Positions 1 to 11,690 of a stretch of DNA of 64,000 nucleotides are shown piece by piece. Made by a program: the position numbers and the translations under genes. Below the pieces are notes generated by a model that saw nothing but the letters and a program-made list of their open reading frames with translations, was not told where the DNA came from and made no database searches. This stretch comes from Ovis canadensis (Eukaryota; Chordata; Mammalia; Artiodactyla; Bovidae). The stretch covers positions 232,079,001-232,143,000 of the forward strand of contig NC_091247.1 in assembly GCF_042477335.2 (NCBI RefSeq), in the 5' to 3' direction. Within the stretch, counting starts at the first letter, position 1, and each line of letters opens with the position of its first letter.

Positions 1-1535
1 CGTGGTCTATTAAGCATGGTGTTTTGTTACATGTTGCTTTTATTTGACAATGCCGTGGGAACTGTCCTCCCTCAGGACATGCTTTCCTGCACAGCAGTGC
101 ACTGAGTGGACGATGTACTATTATAATACACTTTGCCCATCCACATTGGGATGAACACTGATATGAACAATCTGTTTGTATTACAAAACATGCTGCAATA
201 TAGAACTTTGGCCTGTGTTATTCTGCTGCTAGCAAATGTGTAGGATATATTTCTAAAGGATTTGTAACCTGGAGTATTTGTAAGAGAGAGAGCATTTGAT
301 AAGATGCTACCAGAAAGATCTTTCTGAGCCAGCAACGAGCCTTTCTCTTTAAACTGCAAGCTCTCTATCACACCACTCCCCCACCTGTGTTTAAAACTGC
401 TTCCCAACGTTTTCTAACCTTCAGAAACCCTCTATAGTCTTGCCTTTCATCAGCACTGCTCTTTATTCTCAGTACAGTTACAACCCTACTGGGTACATAC
501 CTCTTGTCTCCACCCTTCTCTGGGTCCATCACTGCTCAACTCACTCCATTAGAGCTGCAGCCAACGTGGCCAGATAACCCCTTGAGCGTAGAGGAATGGG
601 TCACGGATGGTCCGAACCAGGGAGCCTGGTGCCCAGGAGACAGGGTCCCTAAGGGGTGTAACTGGGGAGAATGAAAGGTATATTAGGTTTGATCCATGGT
701 AATTTTTCAGGTGAAGATTCTACAGAGCCCAGACATGGGAGCAGGAGTCTTAGTTGGAGATAAATACTTGGGAATTTGTCCCCAAATAGCACAGCTAAAA
801 TGGGAGGCAGGGACTCCAAAGGGAACAGCATGTGAGTGAGTCTGCTGTGAAGCTGCTGTGAGTGCCAGGGAGAGACACGCATGGGGACAGGACAGAGCAG
901 AGAGGCAGGAAGGCAGCAGCAGGCATTCCAAAGGGAAGGAGAGAGCGTCATGGCAATGAGGACGTGTCATAGAAGCGTGTGCCACAGAAGGGTGGCAGTA
1001 AATGGAAAAGGGATCAGAAGTCCTTAATAAGTCCTGGCAAGTTGCTTCATGAGAGGCAAGGGCAGAATCAGACCATAGGATATAATGAAAAACAGATAAA
1101 ACCGGTAGGTAAAACCCATTCATGTTCATATCGAGATTTTGTTAAAATGTTCTTTTAAGGAACATAGAAATACAATCTCAGATGGGAGGACGTTGAAGTT
1201 TAGGTGATGGCTGACAGAATGACTCCCTGCATGGGAGGACGTTGAAGTTTAGGTGATGGCTGACAGAATGACTCCCTGCCTCAAAAGAGATCGTGCCAGC
1301 AACAGTTCTGTGCAGAGTCGGGCAGAGAGCCCATGACACCGGTAGACAGAGGTGATAGGAGACACGTGTGGAAAAGGCTGCTGACTGGAGGTCTTCAGGG
1401 AAGAGGGGCTTCTCGCAGACCACACGTGCCAGTGTGCGGGTGACATCAAGGGGGAGCTATCCGGGCCTCGGGACTTACTTACCCTGAGAAACACCACTTA
1501 GGCTGAGCTGGGCGTCGGCACCATGCGGGGTGAAT
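1..1535. other. Non-coding flank, no recognised gene
   Basis: The short open frames on both strands lack recognisable domains and overlap each other, so I call no gene. The only clear structure is a perfect tandem duplication at 1182-1279, listed separately. No repeat family was recognised by eye. Confidence 0.5.
1182..1279. repeat. Perfect 49-bp tandem duplication
   Basis: Two back-to-back identical 49-base copies run 1182-1230 and 1231-1279, each starting ATGGGAGGACG and ending ACTCCCTGC. There is no mismatch between them, so the duplication is recent, polymorphic or an assembly artefact. No coding role is evident. Confidence 0.93.
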
Positions 1536-1702
1536 GGCTTCCCTGGCGGGGCGGGGCGTAAAGAGCCTGCCTGCGCTGCTGCAGACACAGGTGTGACCCC
1601 TGGGTCAGGAAGACCCCCCAAGAAGGGCATGCAACCCACTCCAGTATTCTTGCCTGGAGAATGCCATGCACGGAGGAGCCTGGCTGGCTACAGTCCACGG
1701 AA
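1536..1702 (+). mobile_element. Bov-tA SINE, plus strand
   Basis: The sequence begins GGCTTCCCTGG, the tRNA-derived head of Bov-tA. It continues through the region ending in a GAAGACCCCCC-like block and the typical CCCACTCCAGTATTCTTGCC core, then stops at CAGTCCACGG. The body is diverged and GC-enriched, and the last part of the usual 3' end (GGTCGCAAAGAG...) is missing, so this is a 3'-truncated copy. Confidence 0.88.
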
Positions 1703-2509
1703 AAGCATGGTAGGAATAATCCCAGCAACGTGAGGAAGTGCTGTGTGCTGGGTAGCTACCGTTTCACCAGGACAAAGCCTGCCAGCTTTGTTATCAACCC
1801 CTTTTGCCTCTGAACTTTACTTGTATTTTAGTGTCGTTCTCTTTTATAATTTAAAAGCCACATTCCTTAAACTTTCCAGGCAGTTTTCCTGGTGGCTTTC
1901 TCCCATGGAAGTAGGGCTTCTAGGCATGGGTTCTGTTTCCTTTCTACGTAAACTTCATAAAAGCCCAGTATTTTTTTGAGGCAAGTTTTTGCAAACTGCG
2001 GAAATAAATTTATATTGGTCCATACTGGCCAAGACTACAAAAATTGCTCCTCAGCCTCTTGAGTTTAACGTAGGCCCTGTGGTGCCATCAAGGTTCCTGC
2101 TGATGTCCGATCCTGCGATCTTGCTGGTGCCCGGACTGTCAGTCACGTACTCTGACTGACTGCCCGGGCCCTGTGCCATGCGCCTGTGTGGGCTCGTGGT
2201 GGCCAGTGTGCTGTATCTCTGTGAGTACGCAGAGCAGAATCCAATCCCTGGACCGCGGAGTGCCAGCACTGAGCTGGCACTAACGCCCCGCCCCCCGCCC
2301 CCATGTGTGCGCTCACCCATGTCAGCTCAGGCACCGTGTGTTCCCACCCTCCAAGTCGGTGCCCATCTCAGGGCCTTTGTACTTGCTCTTCCCTCTGCCT
2401 AGACTGCAGTTGTCCTAGAGCTTAAAGTGGCTGCTGTTTTCTGCTCATCTGGATGGCAGCTGGTAATTCCCCTTTACCATCCTATGTGATCCTGATGGTT
2501 TCCATCAAT
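1703..2509. other. Unassigned intergenic stretch
   Basis: Mixed-composition DNA between two SINEs. The short frames here have no recognisable domain and overlap on opposite strands. Nothing further can be supported. Confidence 0.45.
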
Positions 2510-2713
2510 GCTGTTGTTTAGTCACTAAGTCATGTCTGACTCTTGCGACCCCATGGACTGCAGCCTGCCAGGCTCTTCCATCCATGGGATTTCCCGGGGA
2601 GGAATACTGCAGTGGGTTGCCATTTTCTTCTGCAGGGGATTTTCCTGACCCAGAGATTGAACCCATGTCTCCTGCTTGGCAGGTGGACTCTTTCCTGGAG
2701 TCACCTGGAAAGC
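2510..2713 (-). mobile_element. Bov-tA SINE, minus strand
   Basis: Read on the minus strand, this has the tRNA-like head at the right end (complement of CACCTGGAAAGC near 2703-2713), the central GGCAACCCACTGCAGTATTC-like core, and the 3' block ending in the complement of CTAAGTCATGTCTGACTC. It is close to full length with modest divergence. Confidence 0.9.
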
Positions 2714-3241
2714 TCAGTTTTTTCTTTATAACGCTAATCAAAACTTTCCCCCCAATTAAAATGTTTATTTATAAGAGTCTGTGTACTCCAGAAAGCCACA
2801 GGAGGGCAGGGTCCCTATCCATCCCATTTATTAATGCGCCTCCAGTGGTTGCAGTTTGCAGCCGATGAGTAGTTAATAGAGTAATGAATGTGAGAGCCTT
2901 AAAGGCCCTTTAATTCAAACCCACGGATTAGAGATGAGAGGTGAGCTGCCAGGTGTCATGCATGTGGCTGCACACTTTCAAATCCACGGATTAGAGACAA
3001 GACAGGAGCTGCTTGGTGCCGCGCATGTGGTCACCCCAAGCCAGTCCAGAGACAGCGAGCTGCACACTTTAGAGCAGAATGAACTGCTAGTGGCTGAACA
3101 AACAAGATGGACAGTGGCATTCAGGAGACAAAGAACTTCTCCCCAATATAAGCTGTGGGAAAATTTAGTGTGACTTATTACACCAACAGATCTTATGAAA
3201 ACAGGAGCAAAAAATGCCTCAGTGACTTGATAGTACTTGAA
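2714..3241. other. Unassigned stretch with imperfect tandem duplication
   Basis: About 60 bp is imperfectly duplicated. Blocks at about 2909-2967 and 2968-3026 both contain CCACGGATTAGAGA, followed by a GAGCTGC...CATGTGG pattern. The copies differ by several substitutions and small indels. The open frame across 2934-3173 has no recognisable domain and I treat it as chance. Confidence 0.5.
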
Positions 3242-3684
3242 GCTATGGTTTTTTCCTGTGGTCATGTATGGATGTGAGAGTTGGACTGTGAAGAAAGCTG
3301 AGCGCCGAAGAATTGATGCCTTTGAACTGTGGTGTTGGATAAGACTCTTGAGAGTCCCTTGGACTGCAAGGAGATCCAACCAGTCCATTCTGAAGGAGAT
3401 CAGCCCTGCGATTTCTTTGGAAGGAATGATGCGAAAGCTGAAACTCCAGTACTTTGGCCACCTCATGAGAAGAGTGGACTCACTGGAAAAAACCCGTGAT
3501 GCTGGCAGGGATTGGGGGCAGGAGGAGAAGGGGACGACCGAGGCTGAGATGGCTGGATGGCATCACGGACCCGATGGACGGGAGTCTGGGTGAACTCCAG
3601 GAGATGGTAATGAACAGGGAGGCCTGGCGTACTGCGACTCATGGGGTCGCAGAGAGTCAGACACGACTGAGCAACTGAACTGAA
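3242..3684 (+). mobile_element. BovB LINE, 3' end fragment
   Basis: A severely 5'-truncated BovB. It starts at GCTATGGTTTTTTCC, in the region coding the post-RT C-terminus, where translated pieces read VMYGCESWTVKKAERRRIDA and, in another frame, [19 protein letters not shown]. It ends with the BovB tail of repeated CTGAA units. The C-terminal protein is split across two frames, so the copy is dead. Confidence 0.93.
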
Positions 3685-5647
3685 GGACTGAAATTCAGAG
3701 ACTCCTAAGACCCTACCCCCAATTATAATGGCATGATGTTCTTCTAGGGGGTGCAGAAAGCCATCTAAGTGTGTCTCCTGATATTTCGTTTTAACATGTT
3801 CATGAGCAAAAACGAAGAATATGAAACAAAAGACAGCTTCAAGCATGTGTGGTAGGTGATTTTAAATTATTGATCAAAAGTATAATTTTCTCAAAATAAA
3901 ATGTGATTTCTGCTTCCAAATAAATACAAAGAGAGTCTGGACTTCCTCACCCGTAGTAACTGGTAATTAGAAAGCTGAACAAAACACATGAAACGAAGCC
4001 TCAGTCAGAATGCTTGGCCAGAGACAGCCTGGAAACCAACCCCATCACCATAAAACCTGAGGCCAGAGGTCACGTGGCAGAGAAGCCCCCTGAGCTTCCT
4101 CACCCTGCTGCTGTCCTCCCGGGCGCCCCTTCCAGTCAAGTCTCCTGCTTTGTCAGCACATGTGAGCCCCACTCTAGGGCCCCGGAGAGGGTGCAACGTT
4201 AAGGGGAACAGTCTAACTTGCTCACCTACCATTGGGAATAAGAAAGCTGAACAAAATAGGAAACTGTTCTCAGACCCTGAACAGCAGGCAATGTGGGGGT
4301 TCCAGGGCTAGGTTCCTTGCATGAAGGTGAGCACACACACCAACCTGATGACTCCGCACCTCTCTGCCTTCAGGCGATTTTCACGCTGCAACTGCAGGCA
4401 GAGGAGCCCATGAACATTCTGGCAGAATCTGAATTGAGAACACGGGTGAGCTGGGAGGCCAGCGAGGCTCTGATCTGTGTGGCAGGGCGTCAGAAAGGAG
4501 GGGGCTACTCACAGAAAAAGTTCCACAGCTGCTGAATGATCCCTCTGAGTCTATCAAATAGCAGTATCAATCGGCGGACACACAGGTGAGATTCCATAAT
4601 GAATAAAAACACAAACATAAAATATTGGTCTCAAAGCAAAAAACAATTCCTTCCACATTAAATTTTTTTCAAAGTATGGCAACTAAATGGAGGCTAGTGG
4701 GCAGTACACACATACATAAATGGATGTTTCTAGAAAGCAATTTTTAAAAGATGTCAGAAAACCTCGCCATGCCAATTTTACAATTCTACTGAAAAAACGA
4801 AAAAAATGTAGATATCTCTGCCTACAAAAGGAATTCGAATAGCTTTAGTATTGTTTCTTAAAAACTTTTTTTCATTGGTGGAAAATTGTTTAACCATTTT
4901 GTGTTGGTTTCTGCCCTACAATGCAAATTAGCCGTAATTATTTATATATGTATATATTTGTATATCACTTGCTTCTTGAGTCTTTCTCCCCCCCCCCTTG
5001 AGCAGCTTTAGGATGGAAAGGTTATAAGGAGGCCTATAAACAGTAAGGAAGTCGTTGACCATGTTACACATGTTCCTGACTCAGTGTCATGCTTCTATTT
5101 CCATGTTTGTAAAGATCTTAAAATACAGATCAGGAAGTGCATTTCCCAGCTACTACTTCCGTTACGAGGGGTCAGCCAGCACCACTTGCATTAGGCTGGA
5201 CTAGGGGTACGCAGAGGAGTGGTAGCAAACCAGGAAGGCATGTCCTGCTCAGAGCTTGCGACGTACGGAAGCTGGAGGCAGGCTGCATGGAAGAGAGGCG
5301 CCCCTGGGATTGCTTAGAGGAGCATGTTCCCACCGATTTGTTTCTAACTGGAAAGGATACAGGAGCAAACAGTCACTGACCCAGAGCGGACCTTGAGGCC
5401 TATGGCCGCAGAGACTGGGGGTTTGGATTTCCAGAATGGTTGCTGTGCGGCAGGGGCAAGGCCTCCTGGGTTGTAGAAAGTTGCCTCTGCTTTTAAATGT
5501 TTAGACCTACTGAAACTGCTCTTGGGTCATCTTCAACCCAGCAGCTGTTCTGTGGACAAACTTTACACACAGACAACAGTAATAATTACGGTAACATCGA
5601 GTAACGATAATAGTAATTTTTATTACAGATTTCACTTTCAGCTCCTA
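3685..5647. other. Unassigned intergenic stretch
   Basis: No gene recognised. About 4,560-4,980 is AT-rich and may hold an old, diverged LINE fragment, but I could not assign a family. A short poly-C run sits near 4,988-4,998. Frames at 4,293-4,535 and 5,137-5,379 lack domains. Confidence 0.4.
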
Positions 5648-5897
5648 AAACCTGCTGCTGCTCCTAAGTCGCTTCAGTCATGTTCGACCCCACAGACGGC
5701 AGTCCACCAGGCTCCCCCGTCCTTGGGATTCTCCAGGCAAGAACACTGGGATGGATTGCCACTTTCTTCTTCAGTGCATGAAAGTGAAAAGTCAAGTCAG
5801 TCCAGTCCGACCCCATGGACTGCAGCCTACCAGGCTCCTGCGCACCTGGTATTTTCCAGGCAAGAACGTTAGAGTGGGTTGCCATTGCCACCTCACT
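5648..5897 (-). mobile_element. Bov-A2-type SINE, minus strand
   Basis: Two tandem Bov-A-like monomers are visible on the minus strand. Each has the core complementary to TTCTCCAGGCAAGAACACTGG / TTTTCCAGGCAAGAACG, joined by the linker complementary to GCATGAAAGTGAAAAGTC. A short CTG-repeat (complement CAG) marks the 3' tail at the left end. This dimeric layout is diagnostic of Bov-A2. Confidence 0.9.
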
Positions 5898-5989
5898 ACC
5901 AAAACCTGCATTACAGGAAATCTTGGAGCACCGAAGTCTGGCCATCTGGTCGACGGTGATCATCAGGCTACAACTAAACCACATAAACA

Positions 5990-7510
5990 CCGGCGGGACA
6001 AATCCGGATCGCAGAGGGAGGGCACAGCATCACCACTCCGCACGCACTCCCTCCGAGTCGGCTGGAGGTTGCATTTCTCGTATCCTCCCGTTCACGCGTG
6101 TTCAGACGTTCTTCTGAAACTAGAACGCGCCCCTAGCACTCTCCACCGGACGGCCCCGGACGTTTTTGTCTCAAACACGTGTTTGACGCTTCTGACCGCC
6201 AAGCCCAGGCGGGACTGGAGGCGGGCGTTGGGCGACCTTCTTAACTCAAGCGCCACGTTCCATGTTACCACCCACGGTGAGAGGACCTGTGTGTGATCCA
6301 AGGCCGCAAAGGGGACAGAAGGAACCACGAACGGTCCCCATGAAGACGCATGCCGGCCTCGGTCGATCGAAGAGCCTGGAAAAACGACAGTGGGCGTCGG
6401 TGAGCGGCTTCCCCGCCTCCCAACTCTGCTGTGGACCTGAGCCCCAGGCGGCGAGAACCCGCGGTGCGGCGGGGAGAGCAGCCCAGCGCCGCCTTGTTCC
6501 GCCCGTTCCCACTCCAGGGGAGGAGGACCGGGATCCAGGGACGGCCGGCGGAACCCAGCGCGCTAGTCGCTGGAGACACACGGCAACTATCAGCCGAGAG
6601 GAAAACCCGACAACGTGGCCCCAGGAGAAAGCGCGGAGCAAGATCTCAGTGATGAGTTCGAGCCCAGACGGTACACGGAACCAGAGGAAACGTCCCGACC
6701 GCTCCGCAGCTCCTAGTGACACGGCTCGCTCTCGCCACGCAAGTTCAGCCGTTCAACTCAAGCGAGAGCAAGACGTGTTCAAACACGAAGACGAGACCCC
6801 GGCGCACTCGCCAACGAGCTTTCCGAGCAAAACTCGCGCAGGCTCACCAAGCTCCGGAGCGGGCGTACCGCGGTGGGAAAACGAATGCCCCCAACGGTGA
6901 CCCAAGAGTCTGGCCGACCACCCACCAGCGCTCCGGCGGGGAAGACTCTCTCTGCCCGCTCCGAGACCCCGCATATGGATGGGCGCCGGGAGATGCTGGT
7001 CGACCCGAGCGAACAGCCACACCACCTTGCTGCCGCGGCACCAAGCCGCCTCCTGAAGCTCTACAGATCCAATCTTCAGCAGGAGCAGGCATGTCCAAGC
7101 CTCAACGGCACCGGGGTTATCGCCGCCAGGGCTGCCGGCCTCTGGAGCTCCCTTCCGCGTTTGCCGGCTGAATCGCAGCCCTTGTGAAGATCGCCGAAGG
7201 AAGGGAACGTTCTGCAAGCGGCCGCCGGGGGCGCACGACAACCGGTTCGAGCGTCCCCGGGACGAGGCGCCGTCGCCGGCAGGCCGCAGTGGCGCCTACC
7301 GCCCGAACACCCGAGCTCGCCGGGGGCCTCTGCCTCGGAGGGGGCTCCCCGCTCGGGACAGCACGGCGCGGAGCGGCCCAGGGCTGGCGGAGAGCGGGAG
7401 GCCGCGGCGGAGAGGCCCTCCCCGCGAGATTGCAAGGCCCAGGCGAACCTGAGCAAGGGAGATTCTGCAGGGGGCTGGGCTGTGTGCACTGCAGGCTGAA
7501 ACAGTGACGG
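5990..7510. promoter_or_regulatory. CpG-rich island, gene unknown
   Basis: About 1.5 kb with very high GC and frequent CG dinucleotides, sharply different from the AT-rich DNA on both sides. Long open frames occur on both strands and overlap (for example 6262-6900 plus and 7076-7660 minus). That is expected where stop codons are depleted by GC content, and none shows a recognisable domain. The composition fits an unmethylated CpG island, so a promoter or first exon of an unidentified transcript is possible. I cannot assign a gene or direction. Confidence 0.5.
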
Positions 7511-8504
7511 TAACACAAAGAGAGAGAGCGCGGGAGACACTGCATTCTGTAATTTCAGAGTCGAGATGCTCCTGAAGAATAAAACCCAAGGCTCAGAAGC
7601 CATAAAGGAAAGGACTGAAAATTTGGCTACGTAATTGGTCTTTGAGTCTTTAGCAAGCAAAGCCAGATGACAAGAAACGGGTGTACGGGAACACGTGTGC
7701 GACTACACGTATAACAGCGATGTTGACGTCAGCATTGCTTAATCACAGAATATTTAGAAAGCATGGCAAGGGACCAGTGCTTTTACATAACAACTATCAA
7801 TTTGTTTTTCGGTTTATTGCTGTTATTGAAATGAGTTAGATCTATAGGTATTAGACAGTTACCTATGGCAAACTGTTAAAACAGAAAGTTCTAGCACTTC
7901 CAGCGGTGCATATATATACGCATTTACCATTTTTTAAAAATGCAGTGGAAGAATAAACAATAGCTAAAGCGGTTTTAAAAAGCAAGAGTCAAGTCTTCCC
8001 TATAGCCTGGTGTCTGGACAGAAAGACGTGCAGAAACAAAGATGGGCCACACGACGTGCTTTTCTGCTCCCTCCTACCCTAGCCTTGGGACAGGCAGCTG
8101 GCATCTCAGCCCCTCCACCTCTCTGCTCCACTAACACCCAGAGCCCCTGCGGGCAATCAGAGCTCTGACTCTGCAGGCCTGGGATCCCTATGTCCACAGT
8201 CTCTTCCTTCAGGTCAGGAGCCTCGAGCCATTCACTTGGCTTGCCCAATCATGCTCTAACACACACCTGTGTAGTCCTTCCCTCCATAAGCTTTGAGCTG
8301 ATATCCCAGGGGAAGACCATTCCCCTCACAAAACAGGTGTGAACTGCGGGAACAACCGGAAGTTTGCACCTGGACCCATTATACAAACTCTGTGCACACT
8401 CAGCTCCCAAGGACACTACCCTGTTCACCGCGCTGTTTACGTGGCATCGCCACTGCTTACTTGAAGCATCCAGACTCACTTCTGTGGCAGGAAGAAATAC
8501 GAGG
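7511..8504. other. Unassigned intergenic stretch
   Basis: AT-rich from about 7,560 to 7,990 and mixed composition after that. No repeat family or gene was recognised, and short overlapping frames show no domain. Confidence 0.4.
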
Positions 8505-8581
8505 CGCGCACACACACACACACGCACGCACACACACGCACGCACACACACACGCACGCGCACACGCACACACACACACAG
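8505..8581. repeat. CA/CACG microsatellite
   Basis: An alternating purine-pyrimidine tract of CA repeats with interspersed CG steps (CACACGCACG pattern). Such tracts are length-variable and can adopt Z-DNA. The His/Thr-rich or Val/Cys-rich reading frames across it are low-complexity artefacts. Confidence 0.95.
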
Positions 8582-9701
8582 GCACAAACATAGAGGCACA
8601 CACATACCCCAGGCGCTACTCTGGACCCCTGCTAGGGCTGTAATGGTGGGAGCAGAGAAGAGATCACTGTTGCTACTTCTCGGGTCCCCTGCGCTGACAG
8701 ACCCTGGTGGCTTTACTGATTTCACTGTGGAGAATGCGGGCTTGGAGCGCCCTGGTCTGTAGTTTGCTCTCCAGTGCCCTGCGCTCTATTCGGTCCACTC
8801 TACCCTCTCTCCTCAATGCACAGTCAGCGCTAAGAAATGAGAATCGACACACGTTGCGTTCAGTCTTCAAATCCGAACAAAGTTTAAGAGCAGAGAGAAA
8901 CTGAGTTATTGTGAAGAAGGTAGTGAGAAAACTTTATTTATCCGTTTTGTAGCTGCCAAAATGTTCAAACATAGTCTATAAAAGCTTAACATTTTTTAAA
9001 ATTAGGAAAAGTAAATAAGCCCTTATTACTCCTTGCCCATCACCACCTCTGCCCCAGCTTCCATCACACTGGGCTCGCCTGATGACACGCCTGTTCTCCT
9101 GGTTGGGGACCTTTTTCACACTCATCACTATGATCTGTGCCCGCTGCACACCTGCGGCCACGGGGGCCGTTCCCATGGTGAATCAGGGGGTTTTCTCCAG
9201 TGAGCCTCAGGGGTGCTGTTGTTGTTGTTGTTTTCTTTTAATATCCTCTAAAATTACAACCTTTACAGATGCTGTAACAAGTGGATGTGAATGACAGAAA
9301 GAGGCTGTTTCCATATCAGTCCCTGAGCTGCCATATGCCTAACAGAGCGGTGGATGTTACTGGCATTAATATTTCCTGGGTGGTGTTAGAAGATCCAGGC
9401 CGAAAGGAGAAACCGGACAATTTGGCAAGACACAGATCAAACGAGGAACGAGAGCAAATCCCTCTCGTTGTTTCAAGGTCAAGAACTCAGCCCCCACTGT
9501 CCTCCTCTGCATCCTCATGCAGGATGGTTGAAACTGACCAGATAAAGCTGAGGAGACAGAAAGCCGTCATGAGAGCCAAGCCTCTAAAGCCCTGCTGGAT
9601 ACTCCAGGCTGAGTCCCCAACACTCACCTGGGGGTGACCCCTCCCACCAAACCATGGGCATGCAGAGATAAGGGGAACCCTGCTCTCTCTGGGGTCAAGG
9701 G
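8582..9701. other. Unassigned intergenic stretch
   Basis: No gene recognised. A short TGT repeat lies near 9,216-9,232. The frame at 9281-9637 has no recognisable domain or splice context and I do not call it. Confidence 0.4.
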
Positions 9702-9717
9702 GAAAACACTATGGGCT

Positions 9718-9988
9718 GCTGCTGCTGCTGAGCTGCTCAGTCATGTCCTACACTGTGTGACCCCATGGACAGCAGCCCCCCAGGCTCTCCCGTCCCTGGG
9801 GTTCTCCAGGCAAGAACACTGGAGTGGGTTGCCATTTCCTTCTCCAGTGCATGCAAGTGAAAAGTGAAACTGAAGTCGCTCAGTCGTGTCCAACTCTGTG
9901 CAACCCCATGGACTGCAGCCCACCAGGCTCCTCCGTCCATGGGATTCTCCAGGCAAGAGTACTGGAGTGGGGTGCCATTGCCTTCTCT
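9718..9988 (-). mobile_element. Bov-A2 SINE with perfect TSD
   Basis: A minus-strand dimeric Bov-A2 with both monomer cores (complements of TTCTCCAGGCAAGAACACTGG and TTCTCCAGGCAAGAGTACTGG) and a GCT/CAG tail repeat at its left end. It is flanked by a perfect 16-bp target-site duplication, GAAAACACTATGGGCT, at 9702-9717 and 9989-10004. The low divergence and intact duplication indicate a young insertion. Confidence 0.97.
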
Positions 9989-10004
9989 GAAAACACTATG
10001 GGCT

Positions 10005-11380
10005 ACTCCCCACATAAACAAGGTAGTAATATTCCCATTTTACACAAAAAACCCGGAAGTCATGAGCTGTTATACTCAGATTAGACCTACTTGTTCAGTT
10101 ACTTAATTAATATTCCATTCCTATGATTTACATCAAATCCCAGGAAACCCTCACAATGATCACTTGGGGAATCTTGACTCCACAGAACAAACACCACTCT
10201 CAAACATTTCAATAACCAATTCTTGATCAAATGCATTGGGCTTTGTTCTCCAATACCCACCAAAGTGGTTTACAGTTTCCCATCCTTCCTGCTGTGCCCT
10301 CCCCTGACCCTCTGGGTGCAACTGCCTTCTGTCTTCTTGACTGCCCCCCATGTGGGAATCAGGCAGCTTTGGAGCCTTAACCGTAGTTCCATCATCCATG
10401 GCCTCAGATATGGGCCAAGCGACTCTGAGTCTTCTCAATGGTGGGCGAAACAATCTAAGGGGTCATGTCTTGGTGGAAGGTCAGGCACTCTGGTCGCAGA
10501 TTTAAGCTCTTAAACCCCCCTGCACAGGAAAGAAGCAGGAGCAGGCACATCATGAGTCCCCCGGTGGGTGTCACAGCCCCACAGGGAAGACACGCTCATC
10601 AAATGCAGAGGAAGCTCGCTTTGGGGTGAAATCTAGTTGACACCTTCAGAGACATGGTGAAATTCTCCATGGATTTCTGCCCTTCTAAATATTATTGGCA
10701 GAAACAGTCATCATTTCATAATTTTTGTTTAGAAAAGTATTTGTCTTTAAGGAAGAAAAATTAAACTAATTATATTCTTCATTGAACGAATTTGTGTGCC
10801 CACTCAAAGCATATTCTGACATTAGTTGATGCTCCCCATCTTTCAAAAAGATAAGAAATATAGTCATTTGTTTCCTTTCAGCCTGCTCATCTCCAGGTGT
10901 CCCATTTTCCCAGAAGGGTGTGCTTCCTCTGAGTACAAGTCCCACCTAACTCTCTCATCTTCAGAAGAGAGCTCAGGCTTCAGCCATAAATTCAGAGTTT
11001 GACATAAATACCTCAGATGATCTAGTGGCCTCAGGAGAATGAGAAGCTGTCCCTAATGTGGTGAGAAACCTTGGGTTCCCTCCCCAACTAATCTTCTGGC
11101 AAGCCTCCCTCCCCTCTGGCTTATTATCTTAAAGATGTCTGTGAGCAGCAGCTGCTGTGAGAGAGAAGAGGGTCTCCAGAGGCCCAGCGCCGCCTACCCT
11201 CTCCCCAGCAGCCCTAATTCTGGGTCTGGTTTCTTTTTTTGTTTGTGTCTTTTAGCATGAGTGCTCTTTCCAGCCATCGTAGGACTTCCTTTAGAGCAGT
11301 TCTTGAAAGATTCCCCAACCACCATTGGCCTCATTTGCCACTTCTGTACTTCCCTTCTGAAACTGAATTCAGTTCTTTCA
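10005..11380. other. Unassigned intergenic stretch
   Basis: No gene recognised. The minus-strand frame at 10160-10453 and the plus-strand frame at 10223-10513 overlap and have no domains. About 10,680-10,860 is AT-rich. No repeat family could be assigned by eye. Confidence 0.4.
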
Positions 11381-11396
11381 AAAAGATTGAGTCCAG

Positions 11397-11674
11397 CGAC
11401 TTCCCTGGAGGTGCAGTGGAGGGGACACAGGTTTTACCTCTGGTCTGGGAAGATCCCACATGCCGCAGAGCAAGGAAGCCTGTGCGCCCGACTCCTGAAG
11501 CGCGCACAGCCGGAGCAGGTGCTCCACAGCAAGGGAAGCCGCCACAGTGAGAAGCCCAAGTACCACGGTGAAGAGCAGCCTCTCAGGCCATGAAGGCCAG
11601 AACCACAGAAAGCGGGAGTGCAGCAGCGACAGCCCAGTGCAGCCAGAAGAAATTAATTGACTAGTTGAATTTTT
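11397..11674 (+). mobile_element. CHR-type tRNA SINE with TSD
   Basis: The element opens with GACTTCCCTGGAGGTGCAGTG, followed by GGGAAGATCCCACATGCCGC and a run of AGCAAGGGAAGCCGCCAC-like units, the layout of artiodactyl CHR SINEs. It is flanked by 16-bp direct repeats with two differences at 11381-11396 and 11675-11690 (AAAAGATTGAGTCCAG and AAAAGACTGAGCCCAG). The mismatched duplication makes it older than the Bov-A2 copies. Confidence 0.9.
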
Positions 11675-11690
11675 AAAAGACTGAGCCCAG

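Noticed and set aside
6246-7660. Several 100-212 codon frames in the first CpG island
   Set aside because: Overlapping on both strands in all frames, no domain, no clear splice or start context. Treated as stop-depleted GC DNA.
8249-8762. His/Thr-rich and Val/Cys-rich frames near 8.4-8.7 kb
   Set aside because: They are translations of the CA/CACG microsatellite.
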